This document shows positions 1 to 8,454 of a stretch of 32,088 nucleotides of DNA, in pieces. Each line of letters begins with the position of its first letter. Position 1 is the stretch's first letter. A program made the position numbers and the translations under genes. The notes under the pieces are model-generated. The model saw nothing but the letters and a program-made list of their open reading frames with translations, did no database searches and had not been told where the DNA came from. The stretch is from Pseudomonadota bacterium (GTDB lineage Bacteria; Pseudomonadota; Alphaproteobacteria; Rhizobiales; Tepidamorphaceae). The stretch spans positions 1 through 32,088 of the forward strand of contig JAEWYT010000206.1 in assembly GCA_023458595.1 (NCBI GenBank). Direction: 5' to 3'.

Positions 1-127
1 ATCCGGCCGTGGCGACGGTCCGCGACGACGCGCCTTTGGATCCACCCTGGCGCATCGCGCTTCCGCCCGGGGTGAGGGCCCGTGGCGGTTGCGGTAGACT
101 GCCGGCATGCCCCGATGGAATCGCACC

Positions 128-1006
128 ATGGCCGATAGCGTCCGCATCCTCTCCGTCCCCTACGATTCCGGCCAGCGCACCGCGCGCATGGGCCTCGGCC
201 CGCTCGACCTGCTCGACCGCGGCCTCGCCGATGCCGTGAGCGCCGCCGGTCACGACACGGCGGTCGAGACCGTGGACCACGGCCTGCCTTTCGCCATGGA
301 GAACGCCGTCGCCTTCGCCCTGCACGAGAAGATCGCAGCAGCCGTCGGCCGCGCGCGCCTGGGCGGCGACTTCCCGCTGATCCTCTCGGGCAACTGCAAC
401 TACGCCGCGATCGGCGCGGTGACCGGGCTCGGCAGCCCGGGCACCGGCGTCCTCTGGTTCGACGCCCATGGCGAGAGCGAGACGCCGGAGACCAGCCCCT
501 CGGCCTTTCTCGACGGCATGGGGATGGCGATCCTGGTCGGCGCCTGCTGGCGCCGGCGGATGGCCGACGTGCCGGGTTTCCAGCCGCTCGACCCGACCCG
601 CGCGGCGCTGATCGGCGCGCGCGACCTGACCGAGGACGAGATCGCCTTCATCCCCGGGAACGGCATCGGCCAGGTCTCGGTCGAGGCGATCCGCCGCGAC
701 GGCGCATCGGCGCTTGTGCCCGTGCTCGAAGCCCTGAAATCCGCCGGTGTCGAGCGCCTCTACGTCCATGTCGACGCCGACGTCTACGATCCAGACCGCG
801 TCGGCCACGCCAACATCTACTGGTCCACCTCCGGGCCGGGCCTCTACACCGAAGAGCTCTCCGCCTGCCTCGACCTGATCGCGAAGTCCTTCCCCATCCA
901 GGCCGCCGCGATCACCGCCTACGATCCGAGCGTCGATACCGGCGGCCGCATGCGCCGCGTGCTGATCGACCTCGCCGTGAAATTCGCCCGCCTGGGGAGC
1001 ATCTGA
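128..1006 (+). CDS. Arginase/agmatinase (ureohydrolase) family protein with altered metal ligands
   Basis: Protein of 292 aa with the ureohydrolase fold signature. Three motif regions can be seen: SGNCN at residues 87-91 (in place of GGDHS), DAHGE at 112-116 (in place of DAHxD) and HVDADVYDP at 214-222, which keeps the two aspartates of the third metal motif. Classical arginases and agmatinases cleave guanidino groups using a binuclear manganese centre. Here the first His ligand appears to be Cys90 and one Asp ligand is Glu116, so substrate and metal cannot be assigned. The ATG at 128 is preferred because the protein then runs straight into the first strand (VRILSVPYDSG); an in-frame ATG at 107 would add seven residues, and neither has a strong ribosome binding site. 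It lies 53 bp upstream of the formylglutathione hydrolase gene on the same strand, so co-transcription is possible. The family is certain, the activity is not. Confidence 0.85.
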   Translation: MADSVRILSVPYDSGQRTARMGLGPLDLLDRGLADAVSAAGHDTAVETVDHGLPFAMENAVAFALHEKIAAAVGRARLGGDFPLILSGNCNYAAIGAVTGLGSPGTGVLWFDAHGESETPETSPSAFLDGMGMAILVGACWRRRMADVPGFQPLDPTRAALIGARDLTEDEIAFIPGNGIGQVSVEAIRRDGASALVPVLEALKSAGVERLYVHVDADVYDPDRVGHANIYWSTSGPGLYTEELSACLDLIAKSFPIQAAAITAYDPSVDTGGRMRRVLIDLAVKFARLGSI

Positions 1007-1059
1007 CATCCCGATCCGCTAGGGTCCCGTCCGGGAATCGGATCACGGAGGCGGATTTC

Positions 1060-1893
1060 ATGGAAACGGTGTCGGCGAACCGGGCTTTCGACGGCGTTCA
1101 GGGCGTCTACAGGCACGAGTCCGCGACCTGCGGCTGCCCGATGACCTTCGCCGTCTACGTGCCGCCGCAGGCCGAGCAGGGCCCCTGCCCCGTCCTCTGG
1201 TACCTGTCGGGCCTGACCTGCACGCACGCCAACGTCATGGAGAAGGGCGAATACCGCCGCGCGGCGGCCGAGCACGGCATTATCGTCGTCTGCCCGGATA
1301 CCTCCCCGCGCGGGCCGGACATCGCCGACGACGAGGCCTACGACCTCGGCCAGGGGGCGGGCTTCTACGTCGACGCGACGGAAGCGCCCTGGGCGCCGCA
1401 TTTCAGCATGTATTCCTACGTGACGAAGGAATTGCCGGCCCTGATCGCCGAGCGGTTCGCCGCCGACATGGGCCGGCAGGCGATCTTCGGCCATTCGATG
1501 GGCGGCCACGGCGCACTGACGGTGGCGCTGAAGAACCCCGAAACGTTCCGCTCCGTTTCCGCCTTCGCGCCGATCAGCAATTCCGCCGCCGTGCCCTGGG
1601 GCCGGAAGGCGCTCGCCGCCTATCTCGGCGAAGACCGGTCGGGCTGGCGCGCCTGGGACGCCACCGCCCTGATAGAGGACGGCCGCAAGGTGCCGGAAAT
1701 CCTTGTCGATCAGGGAGATGCGGACAATTTCCTCGCCCAGCAGCTCGATCCCGCGGCGTTCGTCAAGGCCTGCGAGAGCGCCGGCATCGCCCTCACCCTC
1801 ACCATGCGGCCGGGCTACGACCACTCCTACTATTTCATCTCGACCTTCATGGCCGACCACGTCGGCTGGCACGCGAAGCGTCTGGCGAAATGA
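1060..1893 (+). CDS. fghA: S-formylglutathione hydrolase
   Basis: Esterase D family alpha/beta hydrolase of 277 aa, the usual length. It hydrolyses S-formylglutathione to formate and glutathione, the second step of glutathione-dependent formaldehyde oxidation in the cytoplasm. The nucleophile elbow is GHSMGG with Ser146; Asp222 (in DQGDADNF) and His255 (in GYDHSYYF) complete the triad. The family-typical GLTCTH stretch near residue 51 contains the conserved Cys54. A GGAGG about ten bases before the ATG supports the start. The glutathione-dependent formaldehyde dehydrogenase that normally supplies its substrate is not in this window. An intrinsic terminator hairpin follows the stop codon directly. 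Assignment is strong on motifs and length. Confidence 0.95.
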   Translation: METVSANRAFDGVQGVYRHESATCGCPMTFAVYVPPQAEQGPCPVLWYLSGLTCTHANVMEKGEYRRAAAEHGIIVVCPDTSPRGPDIADDEAYDLGQGAGFYVDATEAPWAPHFSMYSYVTKELPALIAERFAADMGRQAIFGHSMGGHGALTVALKNPETFRSVSAFAPISNSAAVPWGRKALAAYLGEDRSGWRAWDATALIEDGRKVPEILVDQGDADNFLAQQLDPAAFVKACESAGIALTLTMRPGYDHSYYFISTFMADHVGWHAKRLAK

Positions 1894-1897
1894 AAAA

Positions 1898-1925
1898 GAC
1901 CCGCCGGAACGTCGCCCGGCGGGTC
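1898..1925 (-). terminator. Intrinsic terminator between convergent genes
   Basis: Perfect 10-bp stem (1898-1907 with 1916-1925) around an 8-base loop. On the + strand a run of five A precedes it (1893-1897), which reads as TTTTT after the hairpin on the minus strand. It therefore best fits the 3' end of the minus-strand phytase-like gene. The + strand fghA transcript also runs into the hairpin but has no T tract after it. Confidence 0.85.
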
Positions 1926-1950
1926 CAGGGTCCCTTCGGCGCAGAGGGGA

Positions 1951-3273
1951 TCAGTTCGCCTTCAGGAAATCGCCGACCTCGAGGATCACGAACTCGTTGT
2001 TGTCGAGCGCGGTAGCGCTGCGGCCCTTCGAGAACGGGAAGTTGTTGTCGTTGGCGACGATGATGTGGGTGTCGTCGATCCGGTCGACGTTCTCGATCGT
2101 CACGAACGGGAAGGTGAAGCGGCCGTCCTCGCGCTTGCCGATCCGGGCGACGCCCTCCGGGTCCTGGATGTTCAGAAGGTCGACGTAGCCGACCTTCTTC
2201 ACCGGCTCGCCGTCCGCGACCCCGTCCATGTCGATCAGATAGACGCGCTTCAGCTTCGCCGGCTCGGTGAAGCAGTCTTCCTTCTGGTCGCCCTTGCAGG
2301 CCGCGTCCATGTCGCCCTGGCCGTTGTCGCGCTCGATGATCAGGCCGCGCGTCGCGTCGATCATGTTGAAGTCGCCGATGGCGTTGCCGTCGGCCTCGAG
2401 CGGATAGAGCCAGGAGCGGCCGGTGAACTTGCGGCCGGCGACGTCGAACTCGAGGATACGCAGGGCTTCCGTGCCGCCAACCTTCTCGTAGGACGCCTTC
2501 CCGGCATCCCAGATCGGACCTTCGAGCAGGCCGTAGATGGTCTTGCCGTCCATGGAGGCGGCGAAGCCCTCGTAGCCGCGCGAGCGCTTCAGGTTGACCG
2601 CCGGCGCCTTGGCGTGCGGGTCGGACAGGCGGAATTCGTAGTGGTCGGGCGACTGGACCTTCTTGTCGTCGAGGAACGTCTCGTGGAAGGCCTCGACGAC
2701 GCCGGTCTCCCGGTCGACGACGATCACGTACGGGCCGAACTCGTCGCCGATGAACAGCTTGCCGCCGATCGGCTGGAAGCCCTCGATGTCGAGGTCCCAG
2801 CCGGTCAGGTAGCGCCTGTCGCTCGCCTCGTTGGCGATCAGGAACGGCACGACCTTGCCGGGATCGCTGAGGAACGTGGTCTTCAGGATCTCCACCTCGC
2901 CGCTTTCGAAGTCGGGCTTCACGTGGTGGAACATCAGCATGGCGTCGGGCGAGTTGGCCTTGGCGCCGAAGCCGTTGTCGGTGAGCACCAGATAGGTGCC
3001 GTCGCCGAGCGTCTTGATGCCGGAGAAGCCCTGCAGCGGCTGGCCGTTGAAGGGCAGCGCGCTGCCGTCGGTCGGCGCCGAGGTGAGCCGGGCCGGCGTC
3101 TTGGCCGTGTATTTGCCCGACACCTTCATCGCCGCCGGCGCGTCGGCCGGCGCGGGGATCAGGGTCTCGGCGGGAAGGACGGCGTGGCCGGTGAGCGTCG
3201 CCTTGTACTCCTGCTGCGCGGCGGCCGGCAGAACGGTCGCGGCGAGCAGGCCGATCGCAATGAGTGCGCGCAT
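1951..3273 (-). CDS. Secreted esterase-like phytase domain protein
   Basis: Protein of 440 aa beginning with a signal peptide: basic MR, a hydrophobic stretch to about residue 18 and a likely cleavage after AAA before QQEYK. The remainder resembles the 'esterase-like activity of phytase' family (Pfam PF13449 from memory), a beta-propeller-like extracytoplasmic domain. Recognisable stretches include LPFNGQPLQGFSGIK, LTDNGFGAKANSPDAM, GEVEILKTTFLSDPGK, FIGDEFGPYV and, near the C terminus, DTHIIVANDNNFPFS. The substrate is unknown, and phosphate-ester hydrolysis is only suggested by the family name. AGGGG upstream of the ATG acts as ribosome binding site. It is transcribed alone, with a terminator just past the stop. 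Confidence 0.85.
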   Translation of the reverse strand: MRALIAIGLLAATVLPAAAQQEYKATLTGHAVLPAETLIPAPADAPAAMKVSGKYTAKTPARLTSAPTDGSALPFNGQPLQGFSGIKTLGDGTYLVLTDNGFGAKANSPDAMLMFHHVKPDFESGEVEILKTTFLSDPGKVVPFLIANEASDRRYLTGWDLDIEGFQPIGGKLFIGDEFGPYVIVVDRETGVVEAFHETFLDDKKVQSPDHYEFRLSDPHAKAPAVNLKRSRGYEGFAASMDGKTIYGLLEGPIWDAGKASYEKVGGTEALRILEFDVAGRKFTGRSWLYPLEADGNAIGDFNMIDATRGLIIERDNGQGDMDAACKGDQKEDCFTEPAKLKRVYLIDMDGVADGEPVKKVGYVDLLNIQDPEGVARIGKREDGRFTFPFVTIENVDRIDDTHIIVANDNNFPFSKGRSATALDNNEFVILEVGDFLKAN

Positions 3274-3310
3274 CGTAGTGCCCCTTTCGATTGGAGGAAT
3301 TCGCGAAATC

Positions 3311-3342
3311 CGGCGCCGAAACGTCGAATCGTCGCGGCGCCG
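3311..3342. repeat. Pair of identical 8-bp palindromes upstream of the phytase-like gene
   Basis: CGGCGCCG occurs at 3311-3318 and again at 3335-3342, 16 bases apart, within the 5' region of the phytase-like gene. The two copies could pair as a hairpin or form a two-site operator. No clear promoter was recognised beside them. Confidence 0.4.
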
Positions 3343-3429
3343 ATCACGAAAACCGGCCTATCGGGGCTTTGTTACGGGCGTTTCTCGATTGGGTGTCGGT
3401 TCGGTGGAGGTCGGGTGACGGAACGATGA

Positions 3430-3458
3430 TTGCCGCCCATTGCGATCCGCACTATGAT
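3430..3458 (+). promoter_or_regulatory. Sigma-70-type promoter of the toxin-antitoxin operon
   Basis: TTGCCG (3430-3435) and TATGAT (3453-3458) are separated by 17 bases, close to a housekeeping promoter. The expected transcription start is near 3465, about 20 bases before the antitoxin ATG. Confidence 0.6.
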
Positions 3459-3473
3459 AGCATCATGATATCA
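3455..3473. promoter_or_regulatory. Operator-like 19-bp dyad overlapping the -10 box
   Basis: Inverted repeat TGATAGCAT-c-ATGATATCA, nine-base arms around one central base with a single mismatch. It overlaps the -10 element and the predicted transcription start and ends just before the Shine-Dalgarno GGAGG. The left arm contains TGATAGCA, which from memory matches the FitAB half-site of Neisseria. Autorepression by the antitoxin/toxin complex is the likely function. Confidence 0.55.
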
Positions 3474-3484
3474 CGGAGGTCGGA

Positions 3485-3733
3485 ATGGCCCAGATACTGG
3501 TGCGAAACATCGACGAGGACACGGCCCGGCGCCTGCGCGAGCGCGCCAGGGCGGAAGGAAAATCCGTCGAACAGACCGTCCGCGACCTGATCACCGAATA
3601 CAGCCGGGGCGACCGCGAGGTCTTCTGGGAGGAGGCCGACCGTATCCGCCGGATGACGAAGGGCGGCCCGCAACTCGATATCGTCGCGCTCATCCGCGAG
3701 GACCGCGACGGCGACCACGGTCACGATCGGTGA
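3485..3733 (+). CDS. FitA/VapB-type ribbon-helix-helix antitoxin
   Basis: Small protein of 82 aa. Residues 1-40 form a ribbon-helix-helix DNA-binding domain: beta strand MAQILVRNID, then two helices ending near LITEY. The acidic and charged C-terminal half would wrap around the toxin and occupy its active site, as in FitAB and VapBC complexes. GGAGG ends five bases before the ATG. The stop codon overlaps the GTG start of the toxin gene by four bases (GTGA), indicating translational coupling. The dyad over its promoter suggests autoregulation. Confidence 0.9.
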   Translation: MAQILVRNIDEDTARRLRERARAEGKSVEQTVRDLITEYSRGDREVFWEEADRIRRMTKGGPQLDIVALIREDRDGDHGHDR

Positions 3734-4121
3734 TCTACGACACCAGCGCGGCGATTTCCTGGTACGTGGACCTCCCCTGGAGCACCGCCGCCCGCAGGAT
3801 CGTCTCCGACGATCCGGAACCGTACGCGCCCGACCTGATCGTCGCCGAAGCGGCCAACGGGCTTTGGAAATATGTCCGCGTGCGCGGAATGACCGAGGCG
3901 TTGGCGCTGGCCGCGCTGGACCATCTCCAGGCGGCCCTGATCCTCACTGATACGAAAGCGCTGGGCCGTCGGGCGTTCTCGCTCGCCGTGGCGCTCGACC
4001 ACCCGGTCTACGACTGCTTCTTCCTGGCGCTCGCCGAGGAACGCAGGGGCCCCGTCGTCACCGCCGACCGCCGCCTCGCAGGTCTCGCCGGGAATGCCGG
4101 CATCGAAGCCCTGGCGATCTC

Positions 4122-4125
<4 letters not shown>
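3730..4125 (+). CDS. VapC/FitB-type PIN-domain toxin ribonuclease
   Basis: PIN-domain protein of 131 aa, full length for the family. The four acidic residues that bind the catalytic magnesium are present: Asp4 (MIYDTSA), Glu40 (VAEAANGL), Asp95 (VYDCFFLALA) and Asp113 (TADRRLA), so the protein looks catalytically intact. Such toxins cleave RNA, often tRNA, and are silenced by the antitoxin encoded just upstream. The GTG start overlaps the antitoxin stop by four bases. The stop codon (4123-4125) overlaps that of the convergent carboxylase gene by three bases, leaving no room for a terminator between them. The RNA target cannot be read from sequence. Confidence 0.9.
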
Positions 4126-5654
<1,529 letters not shown>

Positions 5655-5757
5655 TTCCGGACGGTTCCCGTGTCGTGTTCTCGTCAGAAAGGGTCCATAG
5701 CACGGGCTTCACGCGACGGGGAGTCGGCACAGTCTCGCCCGTTTTCCCGGCTATGCC

Positions 5758-5792
5758 TTGCCCTTGACGGCGATCCGTCATATTCCATTTAG
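5758..5792 (+). promoter_or_regulatory. Promoter-like sequence upstream of the DUF302 gene
   Basis: Two overlapping readings exist: TTGCCC (5758-5763), 17 bases, TATTCC (5781-5786); or TTGACG (5764-5769), 17 bases, ATTTAG (5787-5792). Either places the start some 50 bases upstream of the ATG. A short dyad, CATTtagtgAATG, lies over the -10 region. Confidence 0.45.
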
Positions 5793-5846
5793 TGAATGTG
5801 ACTGTCCGGACCCGTACCCGGGATCCCAACCTCAGGAGAGCCCGCA

Positions 5847-6257
5847 ATGAGCGACTACTGCTATTCCCGCACCGTCGACATGTCCTTCGACGACGCGATC
5901 GCCGCGGCGACCGCCGCGCTCGCCCGCCACGGCTTCGGCGTGCTCACCGAGATCGACGTCACCGCGACGCTGAAGAAGAAGCTCGACGTCGACTTCAAGC
6001 CCTACCGCATCCTCGGCGCCTGCAGCCCGACCCACGCCTACAAGGCGCTCCAGCTCGAGGACAAGATCGGCACCATGCTGCCCTGCAACGTCATCGTGCA
6101 GCAGCACACCGACGGCACGGTCGAGGTCTCCGCGATCGACCCGATCGCCTCCATGCAGGCGATCGAGAACCCGGCTCTGGGCGAGGTCGCCGTCGACGTG
6201 CAGCAGAAGCTGCGCGAGGTGATCGACGACCTCGACGTCGCCGCCGCGGCCGCCTGA
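5847..6257 (+). CDS. DUF302 domain protein
   Basis: Protein of 136 aa, single domain, no signal peptide or membrane segment. It follows the DUF302 pattern: an N-terminal strand (YCYSRTVDMSFDDAI), a helix with a following GFGVLTEIDV, then KKLDVDFKPYRILGACSP, an alternation typical of this small homodimeric fold, and PCNVIVQQHTDGTVEVSAIDP. The molecular function of DUF302 is not established. AGGAG lies eight bases upstream of the ATG. The gene is monocistronic, divergent from pccB and convergent with the ATP12 gene. The C terminus is an alanine-rich tail. Confidence 0.88.
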   Translation: MSDYCYSRTVDMSFDDAIAAATAALARHGFGVLTEIDVTATLKKKLDVDFKPYRILGACSPTHAYKALQLEDKIGTMLPCNVIVQQHTDGTVEVSAIDPIASMQAIENPALGEVAVDVQQKLREVIDDLDVAAAAA

Positions 6258-6349
6258 GGCAATCTGCCTGGCCGAAGACCGGCAGGACACGGTCGGCTCG
6301 CTGCCGTGTCGCCGGAATCTTTTGCGGCAGTGCGGCAAGCCTACCCCCG

Positions 6350-6379
6350 GGGCGATGTCGGGCGTTCCCGACGTCGCCC
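6350..6379. terminator. 13-bp hairpin between convergent genes
   Basis: Arms 6350-6362 and 6367-6379 pair over 13 positions with one T-G wobble around a CGTT loop. It sits between the stops of the DUF302 gene (+) and the ATP12 gene (-). Neither side is followed by a T tract, so a bidirectional stop or RNA-protecting stem-loop is possible but not shown. A second, weaker stem (6286-6292 with 6304-6310) lies nearer the DUF302 stop. Confidence 0.5.
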
Positions 6380-6435
6380 GGAAGGGAACGGCCTGGAACC
6401 GGCCCGGCGTCCCCGAACGATGACGCGGACGTCTC

Positions 6436-7197
6436 CTAGCCGGACCCGTGGCGCGCCAGACGCGCGGCGGCTTCCATCTCCAGCCAGTTCCGCCGCCGCC
6501 GCCGCATCGCCTCCTCGTCCTCGCCCCACAGGCCGATCTGCCAGTCCTCGTCGACGAGGGAGGCGGCCCACGCTTCCTCCGCCGTCAGGCGGCCGTGCAG
6601 GACGGCGAGCGCGAGGACGAGCGAGCCGGTCAGCGACGTCATGACGTGCAGCCCCGTCAGCGTGAACGGATCGACGGTCGAAAGGTGCTCGACGGCCCGG
6701 TCCAGCGTCTCCTGCGGCTGGGCGACGTGCATGACGCCGCCTGCGAGATTGAAGCGCAGCCCGAGGTCCGACCGCGCCCAGTCGAGGAGCGGGTCCCAGC
6801 TCTCCGTCTGCCGGGCCACCAGTCCCTCCGGATCCTCGGCGCGGTAGCAGAGAAGATCGGACCCGGCGAAGCGCGCCGCGTCGCGCGCCACCGCCTCCAT
6901 CGTGTCGGCGACGCCGTCGATGGCGGTGTTGGCGATCCGGGTCACAGGCATGTCCGCGGGATCGACGACGTTCTCGACCGCCCGCCATTCGTCGGCGATC
7001 GCCTCGGCCAGGCCGCGGTTCGGAAGCACCAGCGCGCGCCGCTTCGGCGTGCGCACGAGACGCCCGTCGAGCCGCACCACGAAGCCGCCCTCGCCTTCGC
7101 TCACGTCGACGGCCTTATAGAAACGCTTCGGCAGCGCCGCGCGCGCGGCGGCCTGCGCCTTCGTCATCGGGTTCTCGTCGGTCGTCTCGTCGTTCAT
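6436..7197 (-). CDS. ATP12-family chaperone for F1-ATPase assembly
   Basis: Protein of 253 aa. The N-terminal PKRFYKAVDV followed by FVVRLDGRLVRTPKRRALVLP is the ATP12 signature; further matches are EWRAVENVVDPADMPVTRIANTAID and DLLCYRAEDPEGLVARQ (in pieces). In mitochondria Atp12 binds the F1 alpha subunit before assembly; bacterial homologues, found mainly in alphaproteobacteria, are inferred to do the same. The ATG at 7195-7197 overlaps the stop of the phosphatase gene by four bases (ATGA), so the two are translationally coupled. An internal ATG ten codons downstream (MTKAQ) is a possible alternative start. Last gene of a minus-strand run beginning with crcB. Confidence 0.9.
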   Translation of the reverse strand: MNDETTDENPMTKAQAAARAALPKRFYKAVDVSEGEGGFVVRLDGRLVRTPKRRALVLPNRGLAEAIADEWRAVENVVDPADMPVTRIANTAIDGVADTMEAVARDAARFAGSDLLCYRAEDPEGLVARQTESWDPLLDWARSDLGLRFNLAGGVMHVAQPQETLDRAVEHLSTVDPFTLTGLHVMTSLTGSLVLALAVLHGRLTAEEAWAASLVDEDWQIGLWGEDEEAMRRRRRNWLEMEAAARLARHGSG

Positions 7198-7886
7198 GCG
7201 GCCGTTTCCGCGCGCGCCCACCGCGCGTCGAGCCAGGGCGGCAGGTCCCCGAACGCCGACAGCACGACCTCGGCCCCTGCGGCCGGCAGCGATTGCGGCG
7301 CATGATAGCCCCAGCTCACCCCGACCGCACCCGCGCCCGCCGCGCGCGCCATCGACATGTCGTAGGTCGTGTCGCCGATCACGACCGTGTGGGCCGCGTC
7401 GCCGCCCGTCGCCGCGATCGCCTGCAGCACCATAGCCGGGTCCGGTTTCGACGGCGCGTCGTCGGCCGTCTGGATGGTGACGAAGTGCTCGAGCAGCCCG
7501 TGGCCGCCGAGCACGGCATCGACGCCGCGCCGCGACTTGCCGGTGACGATGCCCAGCAGCGTGTCGTCGCGCGCGGCGAGCGCCGTCACGAGCTCGCGGG
7601 CGCCGGGATAGAGCGGCTCCGGCACCCCGTCCTTGCGGGCGCGGTGAAACCGGGTCCTGTAGGAGGCGGCGACCTCGGCGGCCAGTGCGGCACTGTCGCC
7701 GAGGAGCTGGGCGATCGCCCGTTCCAGGGACAGGCCGACGATCCCGAGCACCGCCTCGCGCGGCGGCGCGGCGAGCCCGTGCAGGGCGAAGGCCGCCTCC
7801 ATCGTGGAAACGATGACGTTCTGGCTGTCGACGAGCGTGCCGTCGCAGTCGAAAAGGACGAGCCGGGCGGGAGAACCGGTGGACAT
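7194..7886 (-). CDS. HAD-superfamily phosphatase, phosphoglycolate phosphatase-like
   Basis: Protein of 230 aa in HAD subfamily IA. Motif I is FDCDGTLVDS with nucleophile Asp13 and Asp15; motif II is TGKS (Thr115); motif III is SKPDP with Lys147; motif IV is GDTTYDM with Asp172 and Asp176. A helical cap lies between motifs I and II. The protein dephosphorylates a small phosphorylated metabolite; phosphoglycolate is the nearest family guess, but the substrate is not fixed by sequence. ATG at 7886 is chosen; a TTG four codons upstream is less likely. Coupled to the ATP12 gene by an ATGA overlap. Confidence 0.9.
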   Translation of the reverse strand: MSTGSPARLVLFDCDGTLVDSQNVIVSTMEAAFALHGLAAPPREAVLGIVGLSLERAIAQLLGDSAALAAEVAASYRTRFHRARKDGVPEPLYPGARELVTALAARDDTLLGIVTGKSRRGVDAVLGGHGLLEHFVTIQTADDAPSKPDPAMVLQAIAATGGDAAHTVVIGDTTYDMSMARAAGAGAVGVSWGYHAPQSLPAAGAEVVLSAFGDLPPWLDARWARAETAA

Positions 7887-7935
7887 GGACCGAGGCAATG
7901 CCCCTGTTCCGCGCGGGGGTCAAGACGAAGCGATC

Positions 7936-8391
7936 TCATGACGCTGCGGCAGCCTGCGGGCGGCGGCGGCCGGAATCCTGTTTCCGCTTGCGCCGCTTCG
8001 GCTTCCTCGCCGCTCGCGCGGCCGACCGTCCCGCCGCGCCCTCGGCCTCGTAGCCGGCCTTTATGCGCTCGAGTTCGTCCGGATCGAGCTCCTCGAGCCT
8101 GAGCAGGGCGTTGTTGGCCTTGGCGCTCACCTTTATCAGCTCGTCGAGCTTGATCTGCATCGCCTCGGTGTCGGAGTTCTGCGTGTTCTGGATCACGAAC
8201 ACCATCAGGAACGTGACGATGGTCGTCCCGGTGTTGATGACGAGCTGCCAGGTATCGCTGAAGCCGAACAACGGTCCGCTGACGCCCCACAGCGCGATGA
8301 GGACCAGCGCGGCGACGAACGACGCGGGATGGCCGCTCGTCGCGGCGACATGCCTGGCGAACTTCGTGAACCGGTGCTTCGTTCGGGTCAT
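7936..8391 (-). CDS. Low-affinity iron permease family membrane protein
   Basis: Protein of 151 aa. Two hydrophobic segments at about residues 22-42 and 47-68 flank GVSGPLFGFSDTWQLVINT, followed by FVIQNTQNSDTEAMQIKLDELI, which is the core of the low-affinity iron permease family (PF04120 from memory). Iron transport was shown for fungal Fet4; bacterial short forms have no proven activity. After residue about 117 the protein ends in a strongly basic, low-complexity tail (KPKRRKRKQ and RRRPQ) that is probably cytoplasmic and is unusual for the family core. It stands 63 bp downstream of the transporter gene on the same strand. Confidence 0.82.
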   Translation of the reverse strand: MTRTKHRFTKFARHVAATSGHPASFVAALVLIALWGVSGPLFGFSDTWQLVINTGTTIVTFLMVFVIQNTQNSDTEAMQIKLDELIKVSAKANNALLRLEELDPDELERIKAGYEAEGAAGRSAARAARKPKRRKRKQDSGRRRPQAAAAS

Positions 8392-8454
8392 CGTCCGCGC
8401 TGCCTCCGGGGGACGCCGGCAGCTCTTGAACGCCGGGATCGGCCCGGCGGTTCC

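Noticed and set aside
1..55. Possible minus-strand gene start (ATG at 53-55, GGAAG upstream) running off the window edge
   Set aside because: Only about 18 codons are visible and they resemble no known N terminus; it cannot be supported from this window.
2065..3429. Long + strand frame opposite the phytase-like gene
   Set aside because: Compositionally it is the antisense shadow of a GC-rich gene; no motifs. The same applies to long frames opposite pccB, the protease, recQ, rpoA and secY.
6436..7923. Apparent fusion of the HAD phosphatase region with the ATP12 protein
   Set aside because: The upstream part of that frame is out of frame with the phosphatase and shows no homology; the ATGA overlap defines two separate genes.
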